53,775 nucleotides of DNA. It comes from Actinotalea ferrariae CF5-4 (lineage in GTDB: Bacteria > Actinomycetota > Actinomycetes > Actinomycetales > Cellulomonadaceae). The notes under the pieces are model-generated. The model had not been told where the DNA came from, made no database searches, and saw only the letters and a program-made list of their open reading frames with translations. The position numbers and the translations under genes are program-made. Shown here in pieces: positions 1-7,890 of this stretch (positions are counted from its first letter, which is position 1; each line of letters opens with the position of its first letter). The stretch lies in the NCBI RefSeq assembly GCF_000603945.1, contig NZ_AXCW01000005.1, positions 1-53,775 on the forward strand. Reading direction: 5' to 3'.

Positions 1-477
1 CTTGGGCGCCGGGGGCGGGGCCACCGGCCGGGCCGACCCGGACGGCGCCGTCGTCGGGGTGCCGGCGGGCCGGGGCACGAGCGCCTTGATCCGCGGGATG
101 AGCTCGCCGGCGACCTGCGCCATGGCCTGCTGCACGCTGCCGACGTTCGCCGGCTTGGTGACGTAGTCGTCCGCGCCGGCCGCGAGCGCGTCGAGCGTCG
201 CGGTGGCGCCGCGCTCGGTCAGTGTGGAGAACATGACGATCGGCCGCCGGAAGCCGCTGCGACGCAGCTCCCGGACCGCCTGGATGCCGTCGCACACCGG
301 CATCTCGATGTCCATGGTGACGGCGTCCGGCTGGAGCTGCTCGACCTTGTTCTGCGCGATCTGCCCGTTGGCGGCGACGCCCACGACCTCGATCGCCGGG
401 TCCGACGACAGCGCGTCGGTCACGAGCCGGCGGATGACGACGGAGTCGTCCACCACCAGGACTCTGATGCGTGACAC
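1..477 (-). CDS. cheB: Chemotaxis response regulator / protein-glutamate methylesterase CheB, N-terminal part
   Basis: Partial gene running off the left edge; only the receiver domain and the start of the linker are visible (159 codons). The protein starts V-S-R-I-R-V-L-V-V-D-D-S, giving the paired acidic residues of a receiver; the phospho-acceptor Asp is in the motif DAVTMDIEMPVCDG, and MFSTLTERGA followed by DDYVTKP carries the conserved Thr/Ser and Lys. The combination of MFSTLTE and a Pro/Ala-rich linker at the end is typical of CheB rather than CheY. The GTG start at 477 has an AAGGCAGG-like site just upstream. CheB demethylates chemoreceptors once phosphorylated by CheA. It follows cheW on the same strand with a 71-bp gap. 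The methylesterase domain lies outside the window, so a receiver-only protein cannot be strictly excluded. Confidence 0.85.
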   Translation of the reverse strand, partial: MSRIRVLVVDDSVVIRRLVTDALSSDPAIEVVGVAANGQIAQNKVEQLQPDAVTMDIEMPVCDGIQAVRELRRSGFRRPIVMFSTLTERGATATLDALAAGADDYVTKPANVGSVQQAMAQVAGELIPRIKALVPRPAGTPTTAPSGSARPVAPPPAPK

Positions 478-548
478 GGGGACCTGCCTTCGGGTCGGAC
501 GCCGGACCTGCCGGACGGAGGGGGCGTGCGAGGGGGGCGTGCGAGGGG

Positions 549-968
549 TCAGGCCGCGGTGGCCCGGGTGACGTCGAGCGCGAGGAGCAGACCGGTCTCG
601 AGCTTGTAGGCGCCGAGGATGACGTCCCGCAGGGCGGGGTCGAGGGTCTCCGGGGGCGCCTCGAACTGCTCGTCGTCGACGTCGATGACGTCGCCGATCT
701 CGTCGACGAGGAGGCTGACCGGCTCGCCGTCCACCTGGACGACGACCATCATCGGCTCGGCGTCGGCAGCGAGGGGCTCCAGCCCGAGGCGGGTGCGCAG
801 GTCCACCGTGAGGACGACCTGGCCGCGCAGGTTCACCAGGCCCGCCACCCCGTCGGGGGCGTGCGGGACCGGCGTGCGGACCTGCGACCGCAGGGCCTCC
901 TGCACCTTGAGGACGTCCACGCCGTAGCGCGCACCGTCCAGCACGAACGTCGCCAGCTGCCGGCTCAT
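549..968 (-). CDS. cheW: Chemotaxis coupling protein CheW
   Basis: 139 residues, the normal size for CheW, a two-barrel SH3-like adaptor linking chemoreceptors to the CheA kinase in the cytoplasm. Visible family features are the start RQLATFVLDGARYGVDVLKV, the hinge GLVNLRGQVVLTVDLRTRLG, and LLVDEIGDVIDVDDEQF. The ATG overlaps the stop of the upstream cheA reading frame by 4 bp (ATGA), so cheA-cheW are translationally coupled and cheB follows. No transmembrane segment or other domain is seen. The family call is secure; whether the array works is uncertain because the adjacent cheA looks damaged. Confidence 0.93.
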   Translation of the reverse strand: MSRQLATFVLDGARYGVDVLKVQEALRSQVRTPVPHAPDGVAGLVNLRGQVVLTVDLRTRLGLEPLAADAEPMMVVVQVDGEPVSLLVDEIGDVIDVDDEQFEAPPETLDPALRDVILGAYKLETGLLLALDVTRATAA

Positions 969-2793
969 CGCACACCTCCCGCGAGGACGTCATGGGCGCC
1001 GGCGTCCGCCAGCGCGGTCAGGGCCACCATGTCCGCGGGGGTGAGCCCTCCCGAGCCGGGCGTCGGCGCCTCCGCGTAGAACAGGGGGTCGACGGCCGCG
1101 ATCGCGGACCGCACGTCGAGCAGCTCGGTGACGCGGTCCTTGAGGACGGTCGAGCCGACCAGCCCGTGGTCGCCGAGGTCGGAGTGCGCCGCGGCGTCGT
1201 CGTCGACGATGTCCACGATCTCCTCGACCACGATCGCCACGCTGCGGTCCCCGCGGGTCGAGACGACCACGGTGAGCTCGTCGCGGTCGGTGACCATCGA
1301 GCCGAGCAGGCGGTCCAGGCGCACGACCGGGGTGATGGACCCGCGGTACTGCACGACCTCGCGCCCGCCGACGTGCTCGAGCATCGCCGCGGGCAGCGTC
1401 TCCAGGCGCGTGACCACGGCCAGGGGGATCGCGACCCGCCGGTCGCCGCCGATCCCGGCGACGAGGACCTGCACCGTCTCGCGGTGCACCGCGTCGGCGG
1501 CGGTGGCGCTGCGCTCGGCGTCGACGACCTCGACGCCCATGCAGCGCCGGCCGATCGCCTGCACGTCGAGGATGAGGGAGACGCGGCCGTCGCCCAGGAG
1601 CGTCGCGCCCGCGTACAGCCCGATCGCCTTGAGGCGGGGCGACAGCGGCTTGACGACGATCTCCTCGGTGTTGAGGACGCGGTCGACCACCAGGCCGAAG
1701 CGCAGGGTGTCGGCCTGGAGGACGGCGATGACCGTCGAGGCGTCCGTCGGCCGCTCGGGCGCGCCGAACACGTCGCGCAGGTCCACGAGCGGGAGCAGCT
1801 CCCCGCGCAGCCGGTAGACCGCCGCGGAGCGCACGTGCTCGATGCCGCCGGCACCGGCCGCGCCGGTGTCGAGGGCGACCAGCTCGAGCATGCTCACCTG
1901 CGGGATCGCGTAGCGCTGACCGTCGCACTCGACCGTCAGCGCGGGCATGATCGCGAGCGTCAGCGGGATCCGCAGGCGCCACGTCGTGCCCCGGCCGACG
2001 ACGGACTCGACGTCCACCGTCCCGCCGATCGCCTCGATCTTCGTGCGGACCACGTCCATCCCGACGCCGCGGCCGGAGACGTTGGTGACCGCCTCGGCCG
2101 TGGAGAACCCGGGCAGGAACAGCAGCTGGAGCAGCTCGGCGGGCGCCATGGCCGAGACCTGGCGTGCGGTGCGCAGGCCCCGCTCGACGGCCTTGGCGGC
2201 GACCCGCTCGGGGTCGATGCCCTTGCCGTCGTCGATGACCTCCACGACCACCTGGCCGCCGGCGTGGTAGGCGCGCAGCGTCAGGAGCCCGGCCGCGTTC
2301 TTGCGCGCCGCGACGCGCTCCGCCGCCGGCTCGATGCCGTGGTCGACCGCGTTGCGGATGAGGTGGGTCAGCGGGTCCTTGATCGCCTCGAGGAGGCTGC
2401 GGTCCAGCTCCGTGTCCCCGCCGACCATCTCCAGGCGCACCTGGCGGTCGCACGCGGCGGCCAGGTCGCGCACCATGCGCGGCACCTTGGACCAGACGTG
2501 CTCGATGGGCTGCATGCGCGTCTTCATGACGCCCTCCTGCAGCTCCGAGGCGATGAGGCTCAGGCGCTGGGAGGCGCGGACGAGGTCGATGTCGGCGGCG
2601 TCGTCGGCGAGACGGGTGATCGCGTTGCGGGCCAGGACGAGCTCGCCGCCAGCGCGCGGACGGCGTCGAGGACCTCGGTGCGGGGCATGGTCGCGACCCT
2701 GCGCGAGCCGGCGCCCGACGACGCCGTCGGGCCGCTCCACCCGTGGAACCGCCCGCCGCACGGCCGGCTGTGGACGCCGACCCGGCAGTGAGG
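965..2793 (-). pseudogene. cheA: CheA histidine kinase, 5'-truncated and frameshifted; retains P3, P4, P5 and an extra CheW-like domain
   Basis: From the GELVLARNAITRL motif onward the frame is clearly CheA: dimerisation helices, then the ATPase domain with N box HLIRNAVDHGIE, G1 box VIDDGKGID and G2 box GRGVGMDVV, then the CheW-like P5 domain, then a second CheW-like domain of about 150 residues fused at the C terminus. The phosphotransfer P1 (Hpt) and P2 domains are absent. Just before GELVLARN the frame breaks: the plausible P3 start (EVLDAVRAL) lies in another frame and one missing base near 2645-2652 explains it. Upstream of about 2793 all frames enter the tandem hairpin repeats, and the open frame up to 2851 is repeat-encoded and not CheA-like. 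Without P1 the protein cannot autophosphorylate, so this is a pseudogene, a damaged assembly, or a kinase served by a separate Hpt protein. Coupled to cheW by an ATGA overlap. Confidence 0.8.
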
Positions 2794-3150
2794 CACCTCG
2801 GCACCACGCTGAGTGAAGAGTTCGTCGCCCCCAGCCGGACCAACCCTTCACGGGACTCGTGCGTGCGGCACCGGCGACGGGGTGCCGCGATGGGAAGGGC
2901 CGGAGCCCCTCTCCACCTCGGCACCGCCGCTCGGTGAAGGGTTGGTCGCCCCCAGCCGGACCAACCCTTCACGGGACTCGTGCCGGCGACGTCTGCGAGG
3001 GAGTGCCGCGATGGGGATGGCCCGAGCGCCTTCTCCACCTCGGCACCGCGCTCGGTGGAGGGTTGGTGGCGCCCAGCCGGACCAACCCTTCACGGGAGTG
3101 GCGGGGCACGGGAGTGGCGGGGCACGGGAGGGGCGGGCCGCGGGAGTGGG
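2794..3150. repeat. Three ~120-bp tandem repeats, each carrying a hairpin (GTGAAGGGTTGGT ... ACCAACCCTTCAC)
   Basis: Units start at 2794, 2914 and 3036 with CACCTCGGCACC. Each contains an inverted repeat: copy 2 (2934-2946 with 2960-2972) is a perfect 13-bp stem around a loop with CGCCCCCAGCCGG; copy 1 (2813-2851) and copy 3 (3055-3093) carry mismatches on the left arm but identical right arms. The tail after copy 3 has short repeats of GGCACGGGAGTGGCGG. The block lies exactly where the 5' end of cheA should be, between fliA and the surviving cheA part. It could be a repetitive extragenic palindrome family or a rearrangement or collapse point of the assembly. Confidence 0.85.
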
Positions 3151-3177
3151 GCGGCCGAGGCAGCCCGGCACATGACA

Positions 3178-3205
3178 AGGGCCGCACCCTCGTGGGTACG
3201 GCCCT
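3178..3205 (-). terminator. Hairpin terminator downstream of fliA
   Basis: AGGGCCGCACCC and GGGTACGGCCCT form a 12-bp stem with one C/A mismatch and a TCGT loop. On the minus strand it is followed by TTGT. It lies 75 bp past the fliA stop and before the repeat block, so it probably ends the fliA transcript. Confidence 0.6.
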
Positions 3206-3279
3206 CGCCTGGCACCTGCTGACCGGCGGCTCCAGCCGCTCAACAAGCTCCGTTGTGGCAGCCCGGGGGCTGCGGGTCC

Positions 3280-4179
3280 TCAGACGGCGACGCGGTGCTG
3301 CGCGACCTTCGGCAGCAGCGTCTCGACCATGTCGTGGTCGGGGGTGCACTGCGTCGGCACCTGGGCGACCGTGGCCGCCGTCGTCGCCGCTGCGGCACGC
3401 GCCGCGACCTGCGCGAAGTACGCCCGACGACGGCGCTCGGCGACGCCCTCGGGGCGCTCGGCCGACGGCACGAGGTCGGGGTCGAGGCTCGCGTTGATGC
3501 CGTCCTTGAGCAGGCCCAGCGCCTCGGTGCGCAGCTGGCTGATCCGCGACTGCGTGACACCGAGCTCGTCGGCGAGCTCCGAGACGGGGCGGTCGTGGAA
3601 GAAGAGCTGCTCCACGACGTAGCGCAGACGCTCCGGCAGCGCGGCCACGCCGGCGCCGAGGAACTGGAGGCGCTCGTTGACGAGGAGGGCCTCCTCCGGG
3701 CCCATCGTCGTGGAGGCGACCGTGTCGGCGATCGAGCCGTCGAAGCCCTCGATGGACAGGACGCGCGTCTCGGCGTCACCGCGGGCGGCGTCGACCTCCT
3801 CGACCGCGACACCCATGGCCTCGGCGAGCTCGTGCCGCATCGGGGCGCGGCCCAGGGTGCCGGTCAGCTCGTCGGTGAGGGTGGTGATCCGGCGGGCACG
3901 CTGCCGGGCGCCGCGGGAGACCCAGTCCATGCTGCGCAGCTCGTCGACGAGCGCGCCGCGGATCCGCAGCGCGGCGTAGCGGGCGAAGGGGACGCCCGTC
4001 GTCTCGTCGTAGGAGCGGGCGGCGCGGACCAGGGCGAGGTGCCCGGCCGAGACGAGGTCGCTACGCGACACGTAGCTGGGAACGCGGGCCAGCATCGCGT
4101 TCACGTGGTAGCCGACGAGAGCGAGGTTCTCGGTGACGAGCCCGTTCGTCGGGTGCTGGGTGGGAGCCGTGGGAGCCAT
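3280..4179 (-). CDS. fliA: FliA/WhiG-family flagellar sigma factor (sigma-28 type)
   Basis: 299 residues from the ATG at 4179; the open frame extends 27 codons further upstream but those residues are not sigma-like. Region 2 is visible as ENLALVGYHVNAMLARVPSY, then DLVSAGHLALVRAARSYDET and FARYAALRIRGALVDELRSMDW, the hallmark FliA/WhiG stretch. Region 3 follows (LGRAPMRHELAEAMGV) and region 4 carries the helix-turn-helix RPVSELADELGVTQSRISQL. A C-terminal tail of about 60 residues is Ala-rich. It should direct RNA polymerase to late flagellar and chemotaxis promoters. It is divergent from flgN with a shared 352-bp regulatory region that holds a CRP/GlxR-like palindrome. No strong ribosome binding site is seen before the chosen start, so a start upstream is possible. 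Confidence 0.88.
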   Translation of the reverse strand: MAPTAPTQHPTNGLVTENLALVGYHVNAMLARVPSYVSRSDLVSAGHLALVRAARSYDETTGVPFARYAALRIRGALVDELRSMDWVSRGARQRARRITTLTDELTGTLGRAPMRHELAEAMGVAVEEVDAARGDAETRVLSIEGFDGSIADTVASTTMGPEEALLVNERLQFLGAGVAALPERLRYVVEQLFFHDRPVSELADELGVTQSRISQLRTEALGLLKDGINASLDPDLVPSAERPEGVAERRRRAYFAQVAARAAAATTAATVAQVPTQCTPDHDMVETLLPKVAQHRVAV

Positions 4180-4305
4180 GGACGAGTTTTCGGGGCGCCC
4201 CGAGCTCCACTTGAGACCCGCCGACGGGTGAAGAACCAGGCCCCGGGACATGTCGGCCAAATCACATTCCTGCAGTTCAGCGACCTGTCCGGCGATGTCC
4301 CGGTG

Positions 4306-4327
4306 TGTCCGTTTCCCAATACGGACA
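4306..4327. promoter_or_regulatory. Inverted repeat TGTCCGT-N8-ACGGACA in the fliA/flgN intergenic region
   Basis: Perfect 7-bp arms separated by eight bases, flanked by a looser extension (CCGGTG ... CATCCCGG). It lies 127 bp upstream of fliA and 205 bp upstream of flgN. The symmetry fits a dimeric regulator; a small hairpin in a leader transcript is the alternative. Confidence 0.45.
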
Positions 4328-4351
4328 TCCCGGGTGCGGCGCCCACCTTAA

Positions 4352-4367
4352 CGTGACGTACGTCACA
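4352..4367. promoter_or_regulatory. CRP/GlxR-type operator (CGTGACGTACGTCACA)
   Basis: Contains the perfect 14-bp palindrome GTGACGTACGTCAC. It matches the actinobacterial GlxR consensus TGTGA-NNTANN-TCACA at every fixed position except the first. It lies roughly midway between the divergent fliA and flgN starts, so a cAMP-responsive CRP/GlxR regulator could control flagellar gene expression. The site is read directly; the regulator is inferred. Confidence 0.6.
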
Positions 4368-4471
4368 CTCAGCCGACTCACCCGTTCGGCCCACATGCCG
4401 CCCCCCGTCCGTCGTGGGGTGTCCGCCAGAGGGGCGGGCCGCAGGGCAATTCATCACAGGACCGCTCAACC

Positions 4472-4479
4472 GTCCGATA
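4472..4479 (+). promoter_or_regulatory. Possible sigma-28 -10 element upstream of flgN
   Basis: GTCCGATA resembles the GCCGATAA -10 of FliA/WhiG promoters and lies 53 bp before the flgN ATG. A convincing TAAA -35 element at the usual spacing is not seen, so this is a weak call. Confidence 0.3.
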
Positions 4480-4531
4480 GAGCCTGTTGACACGGCGTGG
4501 TCGCCCCGCGCCCGACAGGAGGAGACGGTCG

Positions 4532-5014
4532 ATGGGTCTGAACGAGCTGTCCGGGGTGCTGTGGCGCGAGCGCCAGCTCCTCGAGCTGCTGCTGTTCAAG
4601 CTCGAGGAGGAGCAGCTCATCCTCACCAGCGGCAAGTCCCAGTGGCTCGGCCACGCGACCCGCGAGGTGGAGAGCGTCCTGGACCAGATCCGCGGCGTGG
4701 AGCTCGGGCGCGCGATCGAGGCGGAGGACGCCGCGCTGGAGCTCGGGCTGGAGGAGGGCAGCAGCCTCCTCGCCCTCGCCCAGCGGGCCCCGGCGCCCTG
4801 GGACGCGCTCCTGCGCGACCACCACCAGGCGTTCGTCGACCTGACCGACCAGATCAACGCCCTCGCGGTCGCCAACCGCGAGCTCCTCTCCACGTCGCAC
4901 CGGGCCACGCAGGAGACGCTCATGACGCTGCAGGACTCGGTCCGCACCTACGACCCGACGGGGGCCGCCACCGGCGCCACCGGCAGCGTCCAGCTCCTCG
5001 ACCAGGCCCTGTGA
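4532..5014 (+). CDS. flgN: FlgN-family flagellar export chaperone
   Basis: 160 residues, largely helical and Leu/Glu-rich (RERQLLELLLFKLEEEQLIL), as expected for FlgN, the cytoplasmic chaperone that holds the hook-junction proteins FlgK and FlgL before export. Its position immediately ahead of flgK and flgL supports the call. The ATG at 4532 is preceded by AGGAGGAG (4517-4524) with good spacing, which rejects the longer open frame starting at 4487. First gene of a tight operon; the next gene starts 7 bp after its stop. Confidence 0.85.
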   Translation: MGLNELSGVLWRERQLLELLLFKLEEEQLILTSGKSQWLGHATREVESVLDQIRGVELGRAIEAEDAALELGLEEGSSLLALAQRAPAPWDALLRDHHQAFVDLTDQINALAVANRELLSTSHRATQETLMTLQDSVRTYDPTGAATGATGSVQLLDQAL

Positions 5015-5021
5015 GGACGGC

Positions 5022-6425
5022 GTGAGCACCTTCTCCGGACTGAGCACCGCGCTCTCCTCCCTCATCGCCCAGCGTCAGGCGCTGGACGTCGCGGGCCAGA
5101 ACATCGCCAATGCCAACACCGTCGGCTACACCCGCCAGCGGGCCAACCTGCAGTCCGTCGAGGCGCTCACGGCGCCGACGATGTTCTCCAACCAGCTCGC
5201 GGCCGGCAACGGCGTCAAGGTGACGGACATCGCCCGCCTCGGCGACGTGTTCCTCGACGCGCGCGTCCGGGCGGAGACCGGGACCGCGGCGTTCCAGAAG
5301 GCCCAGGCGCAGTCGCTGGACCGGCTGCAGTCCACGCTCACCGAGCCCTCGGCCACCGGCTTCTCCGCCTCGCTGCAGGAGTACTGGGCGGCCTGGGAGG
5401 ACGTGGCCAACCGGCCCGACGACGCCGCGGCGCGCAAGGTCGTGCTCGGTGCCGCCGAGACGGTGCGCGCGCAGATCGCCGCCGGGTACCGGTCGGTCGA
5501 GACGCAGTGGAGCCAGATGCGCACGGAGACGGACACCCTCGTCACCGAGGTGAACTCGACCGCCGCGGAGGTCGCGAACCTCAACGAGCAGATCCGGTCG
5601 ATCCTCGTCTCCGGAGGCTCGGCGAACGAGCTCATGGACCGGCGGGACCTCGCGATCACCAAGCTCTCCGGGCTCGTCGGCGCCGAGGCGCGCCACCGCG
5701 AGGACGGCACCGTCGACGTCATGGTCGGCGGCAACGCGCTCGTCCGCGGCGTCCAGGCCAACGAGGTCGTCACCCGCGGCAGCTACGAGATGGGCCCCGG
5801 GACGTCGTCGGACCCGGTCCACCTCGAGTGGAGGAACACGGGGACGCGCCTGGACCCGGGTTCCGGCCGCCTCGCGAGCCACCTCACGGACCTGTCGGAC
5901 CGTGGGCTGCTGGCCGGCGCCGCGCAGACCTGGAACCAGGTGGCGTCCGCCCTGGCGGACACGGTCAACGCCGTCCACGCGACCGGCATCGACCAGGACG
6001 GCGGGACCGGCCAGGCCTTCTTCGCCTACGACCCGGCCCGGCCCGCCGCCAGCCTCAGCATCGCCGTCACGGACCCGCGACAGGTCGCCGCCGCGGCACC
6101 GGGTCAGGGCGCGCTGGACGGCTCCTGGGCGCAGAGGCTGTCGGGCCTCGGCCTGGAGGCAGGCAGCCCCGACCTCGTCTGGCGCTCGTTCGTCGTGGAC
6201 CTCGGCGTCCGCACCCGGGCGGCCGAGCAGCGGGCGACCATCACCGAGACGGCGCGCGCGACGTCCCAGAACCTTCAGCTCTCGCAGGCCTCGGTCGATC
6301 TCGACGAGGAGACCGTGATGATGCTGGCCACGCAGCGCGCCTACGAGGGCGCGGCGCGGGTCCTCACCGCGGTCGACGAGATGCTCGACGTCCTCATCAA
6401 CCGCACAGGCCTGGTCGGGAGGTAA
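5022..6425 (+). CDS. flgK: Flagellar hook-associated protein 1 FlgK
   Basis: 467 residues from a GTG start. The N terminus has the rod/hook signature: SGLSTALSSLIAQRQALDVA followed by GQNIANANTVGYTRQR. The middle has the FlgK stretch ANELMDRRDLAITKLSGLV, and the C terminus ends in the helical D0 segment (SQASVDLDEETVMMLATQRA, then YEGAARVLTAVDEMLDVLIN). The protein is exported by the flagellar type III apparatus and forms the hook-filament junction with FlgL. The length is within the range of short actinobacterial FlgK proteins. The gene lies between flgN and flgL with 6-7 bp gaps. Confidence 0.95.
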   Translation: MSTFSGLSTALSSLIAQRQALDVAGQNIANANTVGYTRQRANLQSVEALTAPTMFSNQLAAGNGVKVTDIARLGDVFLDARVRAETGTAAFQKAQAQSLDRLQSTLTEPSATGFSASLQEYWAAWEDVANRPDDAAARKVVLGAAETVRAQIAAGYRSVETQWSQMRTETDTLVTEVNSTAAEVANLNEQIRSILVSGGSANELMDRRDLAITKLSGLVGAEARHREDGTVDVMVGGNALVRGVQANEVVTRGSYEMGPGTSSDPVHLEWRNTGTRLDPGSGRLASHLTDLSDRGLLAGAAQTWNQVASALADTVNAVHATGIDQDGGTGQAFFAYDPARPAASLSIAVTDPRQVAAAAPGQGALDGSWAQRLSGLGLEAGSPDLVWRSFVVDLGVRTRAAEQRATITETARATSQNLQLSQASVDLDEETVMMLATQRAYEGAARVLTAVDEMLDVLINRTGLVGR

Positions 6426-6431
6426 CGCACC

Positions 6432-7346
6432 GTGATCAACCGGGTGACCCACCAGACCGTGCAGCGGTCCACCCTCGCCAACCTCCAGCTCAACCTCGAC
6501 CGCATGTCCGGTCTGCAGGGCAAGCTGTCCAGCGGCAAGGTGATCACCAAGCCGTCCGACGACCCCGCCGGCACCGCCCAGGCCCTCCAGCTGCGGGCGG
6601 ACAAGCGCGGCGTCGAGCAGGCGGCCCGCAACGCGTCCGACGGCGCCGCCTGGCTCACGACGATTGACAGCGCGCTGACCACCTCGCTCGGCTCCCTGCG
6701 CCGGGCGCGTGACCTCACGGTCCAGGGCGCGAACGGCGCCGCGGGCCAGCAGGCCCGGCAGGCGATCGCGATGGAGATCGAGGGCCTGCGCGACGCGCTC
6801 CTGTCGCAGGCCAACACCACCTACCTCGGACGCTCGGTGTTCGCGGGGACCAGTGGCGCCGGGTCGGCGTTCACCATGACGCCCGCGACCGCCGGGCCGC
6901 CGGCGACGCCGCCCGTCTACGCCTTCACCGGCGGCGAGGGCACCGTCGAGCGGCGCCTCGCGCCCGACGCCGTCGTCCGCGTGGACGTGGACGGGTCGGC
7001 GGCCTTCGGGGCTCCCGGCTCGACCGTCTTCGAGGTCCTCGACCGGATCGCCGCGGACCTGCGCGCCGGCGGTGACGTCGCCCAGCACCTGTCAGCGATC
7101 GACACCCGGATGGAGGCGATGCTCGGCGAGCTGGCGGGCGTCGGCACCCGGCACCGGCAGGTCATGGACGCGCAGCAGGGGATCGAGAAGTCGCTCATGG
7201 ACCTGAAGGGATCGATCGCCGAGGTGGAGGACATCGACTTCGCGGCCGTCATCGTGGAGCTCCAGTCGCAGGAGGTCTCCTACCAGGCAGCCCTCGGGGC
7301 CACCTCGCGGGTGCTCCAGCCGAGCCTCATGGACTTCCTGCGATGA
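6432..7346 (+). CDS. flgL: Flagellar hook-associated protein 3 FlgL
   Basis: 304 residues. The start MINRVTHQTVQRSTLANLQL and the flagellin-like block LQGKLSSGKVITKPSDDPAG are diagnostic of FlgL; the C-terminal helix SYQAALGATSRVLQPSLMDF matches the flagellin/FlgL D0 pairing segment. It is the second hook-filament junction protein, secreted with the help of FlgN. The last codons overlap the start of fliW by 4 bp, so translation is coupled. Confidence 0.95.
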   Translation: MINRVTHQTVQRSTLANLQLNLDRMSGLQGKLSSGKVITKPSDDPAGTAQALQLRADKRGVEQAARNASDGAAWLTTIDSALTTSLGSLRRARDLTVQGANGAAGQQARQAIAMEIEGLRDALLSQANTTYLGRSVFAGTSGAGSAFTMTPATAGPPATPPVYAFTGGEGTVERRLAPDAVVRVDVDGSAAFGAPGSTVFEVLDRIAADLRAGGDVAQHLSAIDTRMEAMLGELAGVGTRHRQVMDAQQGIEKSLMDLKGSIAEVEDIDFAAVIVELQSQEVSYQAALGATSRVLQPSLMDFLR

Positions 7347-7792
7347 GCGTCCTCGTCTCCGTGGCCACCACGACCGGCCGGGACGTCCCCGAGCGCCTCG
7401 AGTTCGCGGCGCCGCCGCCCGGCATGCTCGACCTGCGGCGCTTCACGCTCAGCCCGCTGGACGACGTCGGCTTCCTGTTCGCCCTGCGCAGCGACGACGA
7501 CCCGGGCGTGCGCCTGTTCGTCGTGCCTCCGCTCCCGTACTTCCCGCAGTACGCCCCCCGTCTCGACGCCGAGACCCTCGGCACCCTCGGGGTCGGCGAC
7601 GCCGGCGACGGCGAGACCGAGCCCGTCCTCCTGGTCGTCGTCCACCCCGGTCAGGACGGCATGCCGCCGACGGCGAACCTCCTCGCCCCGGTCGTGGTCA
7701 ACCCGACCACCGGGGCGGCCCTGCAGGTCGTGCTCGACAGCGACGAGTGGCCCTTGCGCGCGCCCCTGGGCGCCCAGGAGTCCGCGGCCTGA
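7343..7792 (+). CDS. fliW: Flagellar assembly factor FliW
   Basis: 149 residues with the FliW pattern: PGMLDLRRFTLSPLDD, the LRSDDDPGVRLFVVPP segment, and PTANLLAPVVVNPTTGAALQ followed by VVLDSDEWPLRAPL near the end. FliW binds flagellin and, in other bacteria, the translational regulator CsrA, adjusting flagellin synthesis to assembly. Translationally coupled to flgL. A csrA gene usually follows fliW, but none is visible downstream; an HDOD gene takes that place. Confidence 0.93.
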   Translation: MSVLVSVATTTGRDVPERLEFAAPPPGMLDLRRFTLSPLDDVGFLFALRSDDDPGVRLFVVPPLPYFPQYAPRLDAETLGTLGVGDAGDGETEPVLLVVVHPGQDGMPPTANLLAPVVVNPTTGAALQVVLDSDEWPLRAPLGAQESAA

Positions 7793-7890
7793 CGGGACCT
7801 CGATCGTCTCGACGGCCCGGACCTGTCATGAGGCCACCGTCGGCGCCGATGGGGTCGACGACACCACCACCCGTCCCGGCAGGAGTCACC

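Noticed and set aside
2560-3038. Open frames reading through the hairpin repeats as an N terminus of CheA
   Set aside because: Translations are Arg/Pro/Ser-rich repeat products with no Hpt motif; identical DNA units give different frames.
2794-3150. CRISPR array
   Set aside because: Only three long units with similar spacers, unequal hairpins and no cas genes; they are tandem repeats.
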